DNA from: Micropterix aruncella
Lineage: Eukaryota; Arthropoda; Insecta; Lepidoptera; Micropterigidae
Length of the DNA: 64,000 nt
Assembly (NCBI GenBank): GCA_944548615.1
Contig: OX155980.1
Coordinates: 614,282-678,281 of the forward strand
Reading direction: 5' to 3'
The position numbers were made by a program, and so were the translations under genes. The notes beneath the pieces are model-generated. The model saw only the letters and a list, made by a program, of their open reading frames with translations. It was not told the origin of the DNA and did not search any database. Of this stretch, positions 1 through 12,238 are shown piece by piece (within the stretch, counting starts at the first letter, position 1; every line of letters begins with the position of its first letter).

Positions 1-144
1 ACACGATTTAGTTAAGGTACCGAAACCAACCGTGCAAAACGTTATTTTAAAATGAATGATAAAAATTAAAATAAAAAGCATTTGATGATTATGATAATAT
101 GATAAACCTTATTAATTTTGCCTATTGGGACCGGAACCTTTGCA

Positions 145-1908
145 AGCGCCTAAAATATAAATATAAGCCAATTCCCCAAGATTTGACGTCCCTTTCTTGT
201 GCATTATCACCAAGGCATTTTATTATTTTAACTTTAAAACATTGATCAAAAGATAAATTATGTGCCCTGGCATGCAAAGATATTGGGAGTTGGCTTTCAT
301 TTCCTACACTAGCCCTATGATTATTTAGTCTAATATTAAGTGGTGTTGTTGTTTCACCGATATAAAAGGCATCACAAGTCCTGCACAGAAGTTGATATAC
401 TATATTTTTTGAAAATACAACTGCAATGAAAGGGAACCCTGTAACTATTAGTAGTATTTGGACTGGTAAAAAAAGGACTTAGATCTAACAGAGGACAAGT
501 TTTACAACGTGGACGACCACAAGGTTGAAGACCATAAGTATTATTACCAATAGAGAAATTTTGATTATTTTTTGTTTTGTTTAATATTGATCTAATATTA
601 GGTGGTCTGCGGAAAGATAAAATTGGCGGTGAATCTAAGAGATCCTTAGTGGATGCATCATTAGAAATGATGGGGAATAAATCAGATAATATATCTCGCA
701 GTTTCTCAGCACCAGAAAATAAGTGGTGCTAAGAAAGATTTTATTATTATTATTATTTTTACTTGAAGTAATTTTAGGTTTTGGTATATATTTTACTTCA
801 GAGTTTAGAATATGTTTATCCAATAGAGGAGCAGGGTATTTTCTTTCAAGAAGAGATTGCTTTAGATTATTGAGATATTTATCTAAATTTTCTTTGTTGT
901 TAACTAAACGGTGTCCGCGAATGGACATTGAATAGGGAATGGATCTCTTGGTGTAAAATGGATGACAGCTATCAAAGTGTAAATACTGTTCTTTATTTGT
1001 AGGTTTTATATGAATCGCGGTTTTAATTTTACCTTCGGAAATTGTTAAATCAACATCTAAGAAAGTAATTTGTGATTTAGAAATGGTATGAGTGAAATTC
1101 AAAGGGCCAAAATTATTTAGGTCGTCAAGAAAGGTTGTTAGAGTAGTCCGTGTGGCCAAATCATTACTATGTCGTCAATAAATCTATACCATAATATGGG
1201 TTTTAAATTTTGCGTTGAAGAAAATTTTGCTCGAATAATCCCATGAAAAGGTTGGCATACGACGGTGCCATTCGCGTGCCCATAGCAGTCCCTTTAATTT
1301 GAAGATAAAATTCATCTTCAAAGGAGAAAGCATTACACGTTAAGACAAACTCGGCTAATTTGCAAAGAAAATCCGTAGAAGGTATTTGAGGATGAGGTCT
1401 CTCATCAAGAAAATAAGAAATGGCTTCCAATCCTAAATTATGAGGAATATTGGTATACAGGGATATGGAGTCAATAGTAACAAATAATAGGTCGTCTGAC
1501 TTTGGAATTACAGTATTCTTTAAAATATCAATAAAATGATAGCTGTCTTTGATATGAGAATTTAGATTTTTCACAAAAGGTTGTAAAAAATAATCTACAA
1601 AAGCCGAAATTCTTTCTGTCGGAGAGTTAAAGCTTGCGACTATTGGTCGTCCAGGATTATTAGGCTTGTGAATTTTAGGTAATAGATAAAAATTTGGAGT
1701 TCTGATAGGATCAGGAATTAAAGTTTTAACATCTTCGTCTGATAATTTTTCATTTGATTTATTTTGTTCAATATATTTTTTTTTTTTTTATTTTCACTGC
1801 AAAATTTTTGTTTGGATCTCTGGATAGTTTTTTATAGAAAGTTTCATCTCTAAGTTGTCTCAAGCCTTCAGTAACATAGTCAGTTTTGTTAAGTATTATT
1901 TTTGTTAA
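145..1908 (-). mobile_element. Penelope-like retroelement, 5'-truncated and frameshifted
   Basis: Read on the minus strand, fragments appear in element order. [15 protein letters not shown] (near 1880) is the N-terminal part of the RT region. An ORF at 1574-1203 contains VTIDSISLYTNIPHN and LQIKGTAMGTRMAPSYANLF. The catalytic box FIDD lies at 1182-1171. The ORF at 1159-635 has ITFLDVDLTI. A GIY-YIG-type endonuclease (IVYQLLCRTCDAFYIGET) falls at about 412-145. RT followed by GIY-YIG is the hallmark of Penelope-like elements. At least one frameshift separates FIDD from the next ORF, so the element is dead. Its 5' side meets the TA array. Confidence 0.85.
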
Positions 1909-2389
<481 letters not shown>

Positions 2390-2399
2390 TATTACAAAC

Positions 2400-2880
2400 T
2401 AATCTAATTGGCTATATATACTTAGATAAGTGTAACTAGAATATATAGTAAACCTTCTCTCTCGTTTTTTTTACAGCAGATATACATTTCGGTGCCAAAT
2501 CTCCATACAGTTTTTCCGATTTCTTTTAGCTGCAATTCCAGGCAGTTTGGATTCGCCGTATATTTTTGCCAGTCCGAGTGCAACAGGTTTTGGGAATACA
2601 GCGTAAGCCCAACTATCTCTGAGATGCTTCATTATTTTCAAATACTAAAAGGACGATTTGGGCATACCATTGCTATTAATTTAAAACTCAAATCATGCTC
2701 AGATTTGAGCATGATTTCCTTTCGGTTAGTTGACTGTAAGATATCGCTACAGCGATAAGTCCGCCATTTGTGCATAAATTGTGTTTTTATATAAAACCAG
2801 TGTAATATTAATTAAATAATGTTTTTATAACACAATAAATTTATTCTGTTATATTCCTTCGGAAAAGAGTTTGACCTAAT
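2400..2880 (+). other. Repeat remnants, including an inverted repeat
   Basis: No gene seen. AAATCATGCTCA and TGAGCATGATTT (about 2691-2718) form a 12-bp stem. The following ATCGCTACAGCGATAAG segment resembles the 3' UTR of common lepidopteran LINEs. No coding sequence survives. Confidence 0.35.
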
Positions 2881-2884
2881 CAGG

Positions 2885-3225
2885 TCACTATACCTGTCAA
2901 TCGACAGGGATAGTCGGCGACGAGCGCGGATAGTTAGAATGCAATGCACTAAACACGTTCGATTCAATCTTTTACGTATATACTAACCGCCAAAAATTCA
3001 ATGCGATTTTGGTCCAACAAGGCATCTGTGTACCGAATGCCAAGTCCAATAATTCAAGATTAAAATAAGACTAGTGCGCCCCCTGGTAGACCAAATTCAA
3101 CTGTAACGTTTTAAACTCTTGCCATGACCAAACGATGCCTGCATGCCGAGCTTCAGCTCATTCCGATTAAGCGTTTGGGTGCTATCGTGGAGGAATACAC
3201 GTAGACAGACAGATATTAGTAGTAG
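2885..3225 (-). repeat. Repeat X, reverse copy
   Basis: Shares ATAGTCGGCGACGAGCGCGG, GTGCGCCCCCTGGT, GCCATGACCAAACGATGCC and a CAGACAGACAGA stretch, in the same order, with 6837-7230 and with the reverse complement of 32355-32920 and 43668-44285. It has no ORF and is unclassified. Confidence 0.7.
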
Positions 3226-3234
3226 TAGTAGTCG

Positions 3235-3370
3235 ATAGAGTGGGGGGCTTGTTTCCAGCCCTTGCTGTCACCTAGATCTGTAAGGTCTTTTGTAACTACC
3301 CACTATGTCTAGAAACAGTATTGTTTTCTATTTCCTGTCCACCCTAGAACGGGCTGGTCCCAGTTGGGTG
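3235..3370 (+). repeat. 3' fragment of an RNaseH-bearing LINE
   Basis: GCTTGTTTCCAGCCCTTG and TTTTGTAACTACCCACT recur next to the coding fragment at 35700-36083, which places this as 3' UTR of the same LINE family. No coding sequence remains. Confidence 0.5.
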
Positions 3371-3449
3371 ACAGAATCAAATAAGCAAAAGGTTAAGGTT
3401 TTGCCATTCGTTTTCTGTTATTTTTGTAAGCAAATCAATGTAATAAAAT

Positions 3450-3856
3450 AGAGCGGAGGTAGTTGTTAACCTTACGCCAAATGCTCTTGAAAACGACCAA
3501 TCGGCTACCCGATACCGGGTGAACAGTCGGGCAAAGGATGCCGTGGTCTGCGGTAGATTCGGTAGATACCGTATCGCCGCAACGTAAGAGAGAGGACCGC
3601 GCAAGCGACCTCGAATCTGTAACCAATAGGAAGACCGGAGTAATCTGGTTGCAACTGGAAGTAAAGGTGCAAGTGTCGGCCCGCAGGGTGATCAATCTGG
3701 TTATCTCGCGGTAAGGCGTTGGCTTCTTACGGCGAGTGGCGTAACTAAACAGTGGACTGTTTTCGTCCCAAGTCTTTCACTTCACGGGAGATACAACGAT
3801 ATAATATCGTTAACACTTCCTGAGGTGACGGGTTCGCCCGTTGTAGTTGACAGCTA
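3450..3856 (+). repeat. Repeat G, forward copy lacking the 5' third
   Basis: Matches the right two-thirds of the GC-rich 0.66-kb repeat: CTCTTGAAAACGACC, GGGTGAACAGTCGGGCAAAGG, TCGCGGTAAGGCGTTGG and the 3' end GGTTCGCCCGTTGTAGTTGA. The ORFs on both strands are not conserved between copies. Confidence 0.8.
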
Positions 3857-4388
3857 TAGTTGCCGGGAAAGTAATATTCATAAATGTGTATGTAGAGCAG
3901 CACTCATAGACGGTGCGCTTTCCTTTTAGAGTTGCGTAGCGGCAGCCGACAGGAGTAACGACTTCAAAGACGTTTAGTGTATTTCTGATCGGCGGCCTCT
4001 CGATTTAATTGGTTGCCTGGGCGCCGTGACGCCGAAGCAGGCGTCGCCGCTTCACCACTCTTCATACAGAGCGGCTGACGGCTCAAAGGGTGTTCGGCCG
4101 GAAATCACAAATTTACTATTCTAAGTCGTCGTCCCTTTGACTGCCGCAAACTGTCGTCTTTTACAGAAGTAGACGCGCAGTATATTCGCGATTGCGGTAT
4201 TTTAATTTACTACAAAGATCCACATTGATTTTCACTTTCTAGCGGTTTTCAGGTAGTCAGGCCAGCTAGCTAGTCTGGCCATCCCGAGATGTTAAAGCAG
4301 CTGATTTCTCAACACCGGCTAGATGTTGACCGGCTAGATCGGCTAGAAAACGCCGGATTTTTGAACAAAAATGATCAATTTGGGTTGT
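3857..4388. other. GC-mixed sequence, no recognised feature
   Basis: Lies between two oppositely oriented G copies. It contains short repeats of CCGGCTAGAT (about 4316-4345) and a palindromic CCAGCTAGCTAG. No ORF or motif I can name. Confidence 0.5.
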
Positions 4389-5390
4389 CGACTACAGCGG
4401 GCGAGCCCGTCACCTCAGGAAGTTTTAACGATTAGTCGTTCTATCTCTCTGGAGTGAGCGCAGAAGACTTGGGGACAAAACAGTCCACCGTCTAGCTACG
4501 CCACAAGCCCGTAAGAGGCCAACGCCTTTACCGTGAGATAGCCAGGAATGTTACCCAGCGGGCCGACACTCACGCCCTTACTTCCAATTGTGACCAGATT
4601 ACTCAGGTGTCTCGATTGGTTACGAGTTCGAGGTCGCTTGCGCGGTCCTCTCCCTTACGAAGCGGTGAAACGGTGTTTACCGAATCTATCGCGGACCACA
4701 GCATCCTTTGGCCGGCTGTTCACCCAGGATCGGATAGCCGAAGGTCGTTTCAAGAGCAGTCGCCGTAAGGTCCGCAACCACCCCCGCTCTATAGGAAACA
4801 GTACTGCTTCGAGACCCCCCGACTGTTAGTCAGGGATTCCTCCCCCCCGTGGCTGCTCCGAGACCTGCCCACGGACAGTGCGCCTTCACTTTCATTGTTC
4901 TGGAGCGTCCTCTACCCCGCTTACCGGCTCCTAAATTTACGATATTGTTGTTTCTTTTCTCGTTAAATTTTGTAATATTTTGTAAATACCTTTTATTTTT
5001 TGAATAAATGGGTTCTCGGGGCGGTACGGGGGGGGTGGTTTACCCTATTTCACCCCCTGCGCGTTTTACCCTTCTGGTACGCGCAGGGTTGTCGTAGCAC
5101 GACATCCCGGGCAGACAAGACGACCCTCGTCGTTATAACTGCCCGGGCGGTGGGCGGGGTTTGCTGCCCTCACCTATCGCCTTGAAACTCTTTACTGTTA
5201 GTCAGAGTGCACAGTCCGTCCAGGAGCGCCAGAAGTTTTTATCCTAGAGGAAACTGATCATAAGCCCAGAGTCCTACCCAGGCTCGCACTTCATGCGTGG
5301 AGGCCGTTGGATAGGTGTTGACCCGTGAGTGTGACCAACCCTGAACAGAATGGGTCCTCGTAGCCAACTTAACAAGGGCCCATTAACTCC
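4389..5390 (-). repeat. Repeat G, reverse copy split by a 360-bp insertion
   Basis: Starts with the inverted 3' end (GACTACAGCGGGCGAGCCCG) and finishes with the inverted 5' end (GGGCCCATTAACTCCC). It is interrupted at 4834-5193 by foreign sequence flanked by a 12-bp direct repeat, ACTGTTAGTCAG (4822-4833 and 5194-5205). Confidence 0.8.
4834..5193. mobile_element. 360-bp insertion with 12-bp target duplication
   Basis: Exact 12-bp direct repeats flank it. It includes a T-rich stretch with AATAAA near 5003, then a GC-rich part with an inverted CCTGCGCG and CGCGCAGG pair. The long TSD and lack of terminal inverted repeats suggest retrotransposition. It is not identified further. Confidence 0.55.
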
Positions 5391-5727
5391 CTAAATGGAC
5401 AACGATACACCCAGCGTAATCCACATTTGTGGTGTTCTAACAGCGAAATGGAAGCAAGAATAATCACTAAGTGCGCTATTTATTCCAGCCACGCAAATCT
5501 GTAAATTAAAGTCGCTCATATGGGAGACTGAGGCTTGTTGTGTCACTCAGGTTGGCGCAACTCAAATATTCCACCAAGTTAGCGCATTGAAAACGTTACA
5601 TTTCGCACTATTGAACTAAGCTCCATTTGCTAATATGAGGCTTGTGTCTGTGTTTTAACAATATTGGAGTAGTTTTGTTACTAAAAATTCGAACATCGCT
5701 TGACCGGGCTTTAAAGCGATTTATACT
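5391..5727. other. No recognised feature
   Basis: AT-rich sequence without an ORF or a repeat match elsewhere in the window. Confidence 0.4.
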
Positions 5728-5730
5728 GTA

Positions 5731-6471
5731 CTAGCTGACCCGTGCCCACTTCGTTGGGCGGTAAAACTTTTTACTTGTGATGAAATTATGAGTGTAGTTC
5801 GGTTAGTACTGAGTGCTATGATTTATTTCCTTACTGCCAAAAGAAGGGTTATATTTTTAGTGCATATGTATGTATGTATTAGCATGACAATTTGACTATA
5901 TTACCGTTATTTGTGAGTGTCTTCTTGTTAGGGTCTTATTTGTGAGTGTCTTATCTCTTTAACCATTTATGCAGTAAAAGGGTAATTATATGCAGTAAAA
6001 GGGAAAAGTCTTTTGTTTTAAACACTTGAGACGATAAATTTACTTATTTTGATAAGAATTCATAATTGTTGATAATATGACCAATAAACATGATCTAACG
6101 TTTTAAAATATCTTTTTAATATGAAAAACTATTTTTTGTGACTTAAATATAAAAATTACAAATTGTCGCTGACTTTTTTGTAGGCATTATCAAGCTCTAC
6201 AACTTTTCTCTAGAACTTAATCATATATCTCTCATCGTTAAGGCAGCGTTAGTTAAAAACGTTTTCGTTCGACCGTTCTTTCTCCGATTTACTTTGCAAA
6301 TCCGACTACCACTAAAAAGTATTTTAATTTTTCAGATTAATATATAGCCTATGACACTCACAAATAACGTGGCTTTATATTGGTTAAAGAATATTCAAAA
6401 TCGGTTCAGTATATCCAGAGATTACTTCCTACAACCTCACAAACTTTACCTCTTTATAATATTAGTATAGA
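5731..6471 (-). mobile_element. Non-autonomous Helitron A, copy 1
   Basis: Read on the minus strand, it runs from ...TATACTAATATTATAAAGAG to a GC hairpin (CCGCCCAACGAAGTGGGC) and ends CAGCTAG followed by T. A 3' hairpin just before CTAG, and insertion between A and T, are Helitron hallmarks. There is no transposase ORF. Related copies lie at 16065, 25792, 30155 and 47804. Confidence 0.8.
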
Positions 6472-6479
6472 TTGTATAC

Positions 6480-6836
6480 ATGTTACTAGAATAATCTATG
6501 CTAGAGGTGACTTTGGTGTGCTACAGTCGTCATTTTAATCTAAAATCAGTCGTGTCACCACTAAAAATTCCCGGCAAGTATCCAAGGACTTACGAGAGAA
6601 TTTCGATCAATCAATCATCAGTTTCAGTCGACAGGCCCATTGCAAGGCCTGTGACGTCTTCCACTTTTCGTAGTGTTGGTTGGGGCTTCTCGTGAGCCTG
6701 GCCCATTGACCTTGCTTTCAGTTAGGTCATGACAGGGCTGCCAGCACTGTGGCAGGAATCGTAATGAGACGCCTGACGGATCAGGCGTCTTACGGGATAA
6801 TTTCAATATCCCTTTGGGAAGGAGGTTGATCAGATT
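6480..6836. other. Unassigned sequence with a strong hairpin
   Basis: GACGCCTGACGGATCAGGCGTC (about 6770-6791) is a 9-bp perfect stem with a 4-base loop. No protein or named element recognised. Confidence 0.4.
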
Positions 6837-8225
6837 AAAAAGATAGTCGGCGATAGCGCGGATAGTTAAGAATGCAACGCATTAAACACGTTCGTTTCAA
6901 TCGTTTTCGCAAATATACTGACCGGCGAAAATTATATGTGATTTCGGCCCGACAAGGTATCAAATGTCAAGTCCAAAAGTCCAATATTTCGAGATTTAAA
7001 TCTGACTATTGCGCCCCCTGTTGGACCACTTTCAACGATAACGTTTTCAACTCTTGCCATGACCAAATCATGCCTTCTTTATTAAATTTCAGCTCATTCG
7101 GATTAAGCGTTTGGGCGCTCTCGTAGAGAAATATTACTGGCGAAAATTTAATGTGATTTCGGCGCAACGAGGCATTTGTGTACCTACCAAATGTCAAGTC
7201 TATTAGCTCAATATTTAAAGATTGACATATGACTAAGAATAAGAATAAGAATAATTTATTTTCAAAAACCCGATCTGGGTATAGAAATTACTTATCTAAT
7301 GTAATAATACTTCTACAAATAAAATTACATTTCGAATTACTCATAAAATTATAAAAAGTCTATAAGAAAAGTAATAATTGAAAAAAAAACATAGAAATTA
7401 AAAAATTCAATAACAAAGACATAAAAACTAGAAAATTAAAAAACAACAGAAATAATGAGAAATCATAGAGAATCAGCAATTCAGAAACAAAAATATACAA
7501 AAACTAGAAAAATAGAAAGCATACAAAGGTTCTACATAAACTACATTTAATAAGGATCAAACTAACATTAAAAAAATACGATTAAAATTATCAAAATATA
7601 AAAATCAGTAATTTAAATTACAAATATAAAATCAATTAAAAAATAATAATAAAAAAAATATCTAAAGATATTCAAATTTAAATAATCAAATTAAGTAATA
7701 ATAATTATAATCAACGTAATGAAATAAAAGTCAGAAAAGTAATTTAACAATAAAGAAAAGAATATACAAATAACAAATACTATATTATACAAAAATAGAA
7801 TATATTGTCTTACAGATAATATAATCTATTATATATATATATATTAAAATTCTTAAGGTTATATAAGGATTTCTCAATTAAATATTTTATCGTCTCTTTC
7901 CTGAGTTTGTCATAATTTTGAATATTGTTTATGTTTTCTGGTAATTTATTTTAGAAATTGAGGCCTATGTAATGACTTGTGCGTGATTTAAATCAGAACC
8001 TATTTAAGGCTTGCCATGATCTAATAATACATGTATGTCAAATTTCCGATCAACCGGCTTAAGCATTTGGGCGCTATCGTGCAAAAATACACATAGACAC
8101 ATATCCAGACAGACACACAGCCAGACAGACAAACAAACAGACATACTTTTATCTGGAAATGGTCTTAATCGTCTCAGGCGGGCTCAAAAAGGATATTTTC
8201 GTCTTTATCTCGAGAAGATGTTTTA
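6837..8225 (-). repeat. Repeat X, reverse copy or copies, interrupted by A-rich DNA
   Basis: X sequence at 6837-7230 and again at about 8015-8225, including the inverted GAGACGATTAAGACCATTTCC part and the CAGACAGACA stretch. Between them, 7231-8014 is A-rich and starts with (AAGAAT)n, which looks like the tail of an inserted minus-strand retroelement. It has no coding potential. Confidence 0.6.
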
Positions 8226-8559
8226 AAGCTTGCATAACCTCGTTGTTTGGTAGGCCTGAAAAGCAAAAATTGCACCTATTAACATAGAGCTCCCATACGA
8301 ACTACATAGAGATGAAGCACCTGAACTTATTACTCTATTATGAGTTCTTTTCTCTATTATGAGTTTTCTCTATTATATGGCTCATACTGTCTTTGTAGGG
8401 GGTATAAAAGTGATGTGTCACACCTTAAATAAAATACAAACGGAGCTGCTATGGAATTCACGACCGAAGTCGGGTCCATCATATAGTGTTATTACATATC
8501 TGGGGGGGTGAACAGTGGATTCCGGACTAACGACCGGCTGTGGTAGGTTTAGGACAGCT

Positions 8560-9795
8560 GCAGCTGCAGCTGCTAAACCTAGCAAGTTCATGGTTCGCAG
8601 AGAATAATCTCTTGCTTAATGCAAAAAAAAACCGTAACTATGCACTTCTCCTCAAAATATAAATCGTCTGCTATACTATTTAATATAACTCTAGACAACA
8701 GTACTCTAGAATTAAGCAAATCGACAAAGTTCCTAAGTATCATGATCGATCATCATCTTAGCTGGAACATCCATATTAATGAACTGCGAGTGCGCTTTCT
8801 TCGGCAATATATGCGATAAAAAAGATTAAATTCTTAGCTAGTGAAATCGCTGCATTAACTGATTATCATGCCTGTTTCCATTCTAAAATGACTTATGGTA
8901 TACTGATATGGGGGAATGCCACAGACAGTTCTAGGGTTTTCATTTTACAGAAAAGTGCACTAAGAGCAATTGCAGGAGTATCCCGTGACTATTTCATATT
9001 TTCTTAAGTACAAAATACTGACTTTTACGTCTCAATATATTTTACAATGTCTACTATATGCTAAATCAAATATTAACGAACAAGAGGTAAACGGGAATAT
9101 GCACTGCCACAATACACGCAGACGTGATGACGTTATCCTGCCTAAAGTACGCCTTACGCAGACACAAAAGTCCTTTGGATATTTGAGGTATAAGCTCTTT
9201 AACCAGCTACCACTCTCCATAAGAAAGATGGAAACAAAGGCGTTTAAAAGATTTATTAAACAAAAGCTACAATCCACACATGCTTTCTATAAGCTGGGTG
9301 ATTTTTTTGAGCATGCCAATTCCTTCAAATGGGAATAACATTAATATATAACTTTCAGGTACCTCATTTTAGTTCTTATTGTTTAATAATAATATTATGA
9401 ATTTAATATTTAATATGTAGACTACAATATGTAATGTAACATACCTGATCGTATACATACATACGTTGTTTTTTCCAATTTTGTTTTGATACTACCTATT
9501 GTGTGATTATTTTTTGTATAAAAAGCTTGATGACTATTTATATTCTTATAATAATCATCTATTTTATATGTATACTCATGTACATGGATTCAGCTCAATT
9601 TTTTTAAAATTTGATTTGTCTGCCGTGTAAAGCCGACTTTAGTCAACGCTATTGTCGAATTAATATTTATGCTTTAATCGTTTTATATCTACATTTAAAC
9701 TGACGAATTCTAATATGCGATAATTAGCTTTAATTCATAATTCATGCTTTTATTGTATATTCTGAATAAATAAATTGAATACTGAATACTGAATG
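8560..9795 (+). mobile_element. Jockey-like LINE, 3' end with RT C-terminal fragments
   Basis: Consecutive fragments in different frames read WFAENNLLLNAKK, LSKSTKFLSIMIDHHLSWN, MTYGILIWGNAT and ILQKSALRAIAGVSRDYF. From 8970, an ORF continues with KSFGYLRYKLFNQLPLSIRK. This is the order found at the C-terminus of Jockey/CR1-type ORF2. The catalytic RT core is missing, and the element ends in a (TGAATAC)n tail near 9795. Confidence 0.75.
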
Positions 9796-9817
9796 CTGTC
9801 TTGCCACATGTGAGTGT

Positions 9818-10330
9818 TCACGTTATCACCCATTCACTCACCCTTCGAAGCCATAGAATTTGAGATGCGGAAAACGCGGTTTTAGATATTTTTTCTAAGA
9901 AGGAGGTAATTATTTTCCTGGAGAGACCAAGATCTTTAAAAAGGTGAAACAGAGATTTAGCTGGCAGGCCACGAGCGCCAACTTCCACCGCGTGAAGGTG
10001 AACAGTGAAGCCGTTCCTGGTGACGGCATTTGCGAGATCATGGTATTTATTTAATTTGTACTCGTGGTCTTTTGGGATATTTAATTCCCACGGAACAGTC
10101 AATTCTATGATAAGGGACATCTTCCGAGATAGAGAGTAAAGAGTTATATCTGGAGGCAGGGCTGAGCATCCGAGACTTTCAGGGAATGTATACTGCTTAG
10201 AGACAGAATCGACCTCCAGAATCCAATCTGAAGCTTTCTCGATTATTGTGAAAGGTTTTGTAGTGAAATGTTTTTTGCCTTTAGAGCCATCCCGCACAAA
10301 CTGTATTAGGGGTTTGGAGGGTACTTTCAA
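9818..10330 (-). pseudogene. Fragment of a retroelement-associated PD-(D/E)XK-like endonuclease
   Basis: A 170-residue ORF contains PPDITLYSLSRKMSLIIELT followed by VPWELNIPKDHEYK, then LNKYHDLANAV and HAVEVGARGLPA. The spacing PD...(10-14 residues)...ELT, then VPWE and VE-G-RG, is what I recall from endonuclease-like C-termini of invertebrate non-LTR elements. No RT is attached and there is no upstream frame, so this is a relic. The family is inferred. Confidence 0.5.
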
Positions 10331-10419
10331 ACCCTCGTTGGCACGAGCCTTTGGGAGGCTAATTACCTCGCGAATAACAGCAAGGACTTTGTCTAGGTGG
10401 TACTATTATTTCACGTATT

Positions 10420-11010
10420 AAGCTATTGCATAGCTTTTATCGCGGGCCTAGAGGCCAGCGCGGCGACTGAATGAAGAAATTTCTTAACGAAAATTAATGA
10501 TTTTAAACTGATAATTACGTCTAAACGAGTACTGCTTACGATTCGAAAAAAATATATGTTAAACAAGAACATTTTCCTAATACTCTTAGCTTTGAATATT
10601 TTAGATTTTTTTTATATTACATAGTGTAATTAATTTGTGAAATTAGGTCTAACCGAACACAAAAACGACTACTACGCAAATACTATCTGGCGTATTATTA
10701 TGAAACCTGCATTATTTCAAAGATAATTTAATTATCTATCTTTTTATCTACGATTTTTTTCGAATAATTCGGTTTTTTTGCTTTGTCGAATAAAAAATTC
10801 GTGCGCGGCGCTCTATCGGAAAACGTTTAAATTATTCCGAATCATTTGCTTTAGCAGCCGCAAATGATTCGGAATAATTTCAACGTTTTCCGATAGAGCG
10901 CAGTTATCTGATATCAGAAAAAATAAAATAAATAAATAATTATAATTGCATAAGTTGTTAAAAATGCTATGCAATAGCTTTACCGCGGCAGTCCCCGAGT
11001 GCCACACGTA
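10420..11010 (-). mobile_element. Repeat H, copy 1
   Basis: On the minus strand it reads ACGTGTGGCACTCGGGGACTG ... AGCTATGCAATAGCTTA, with a central hairpin at 10811-10898 (CTCTATCGG arms). There is no transposase ORF. See copy 7 (39530-40116) for the structure. Confidence 0.85.
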
Positions 11011-11314
11011 TTTTTTTATTTATGTCGTAATCAGGGAACTCCAGGCTATGAAAATAGACATTATCCATTTAAGCCGGCAGCAAATATTATTATTGTATGA
11101 AGACGACTGGTATTTCAGCACGTTTTGTGATATCTTAGTCGAAAGGATTTACATAATGCAGTTCAAACAGTATCAGTCGTTGGAGTGGTAGTCATTCAAA
11201 CAACCGTCTACTGGATGAAGTGGTTAGCCAGCCAAGAATTAGAAGTAAGGCGGCTAGGTACCCAAATATCTCATCACCAATTGGTGTTCGTGTTTTGATT
11301 CATTACAAAACAAT

Positions 11315-11640
11315 ACAATACAATACAATTAGTTCTGCTCCAGTAGATAGGCTTTCCTACACTTGGATGCGTCTTTGCCTCTAAAATTTTAAATAATGTT
11401 AATTAAAGAATATTAACTATTATGATATAGTTGTGGCAATATAAATTAATTTTAGTAAACCATAATTGGTTTGAAAACTATTGATAAATAGAAAAAAAAT
11501 CTAATAATCAAAATTGCTGATCAAAAAAAGAGCTTAATGTCTGTAGTCATAATTATCAAGGCAATAATATGGTGATCATGAAAATAGATAAGCGTCAAAT
11601 CTAGCAATATAGCCGTCGTCGATAAAAATAGAAATAAAAT
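11315..11640 (-). repeat. LINE 3' UTR fragment with (TTGTA)n tail
   Basis: Begins on the plus strand with an ACAATACAATACAATAC array and continues with GCTCCAGTAGATAGGC and CACTTGGATGCGTC. It matches 31505-31760 and, inverted, 46900-47045. Its left part (11497-11640) is repeated beyond H copy 2. Confidence 0.65.
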
Positions 11641-11650
11641 TTAAAAAAAA

Positions 11651-12238
11651 TAGGTGTGGCACTCGGGGACTACCGCGATAAAGCTATTGCATAGCATTTT
11701 TAACAACTTATGCAATTATAATTATTTATTTATTTTATTTTTTTCTGATATCGTATAACTGCGCTCTATCGGAAAACGTTGAAATTATTTCGAATCATTT
11801 GCGGCTGCGGAAGCAAATGATTCGGAATAATTTAAACGTCTTCCGATAGAGCGCCGCGCACGAATTTGTTATTCGATAAAGCAAAAAAAACGGATTTTTC
11901 GAAAAAATCGTAGATAAAAAGATAGATAATTAAATTATCTTTAAAATAGTGCAGGTTTCATAATAATACGCCAGATAGTATTTGCGTAGTAGTCGTTTTT
12001 GTGTTCGGTTAGACCTAATTTCACAAATTAATTACACTATGTAATATAAACAAAATCTAAAATATTCAAAGCTAAGAATATTAGGAAAATGGGCTTGTTT
12101 AACTTATATTTTTTTCGAATCGTAAGCAGTACTCGTTTAGACTTTTATCAGTTTAAAATCATTAATTTTCGTTAAGAAAATTCTTCATTCGGTCGCCGCG
12201 CTGGCCTAGGCCTGCGATAAAAGCTATGCAATAGCTTA
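11651..12238 (+). mobile_element. Repeat H, copy 2
   Basis: Complete forward copy from TAGGTGTGGCACTCGGGG to TATGCAATAGCTTA, with the central hairpin intact. It is flanked on both sides by copies of the same ~145-bp sequence (11497-11640 and 12239-12411). Confidence 0.85.

Noticed and set aside
10813..11007. Small ORF beginning [14 protein letters not shown], also seen at 41183-41374 and, similar, at 43077-43274
   Set aside because: It is translation of the 5' end and hairpin of repeat H; frame and length vary between copies, and there is no sign of selection.
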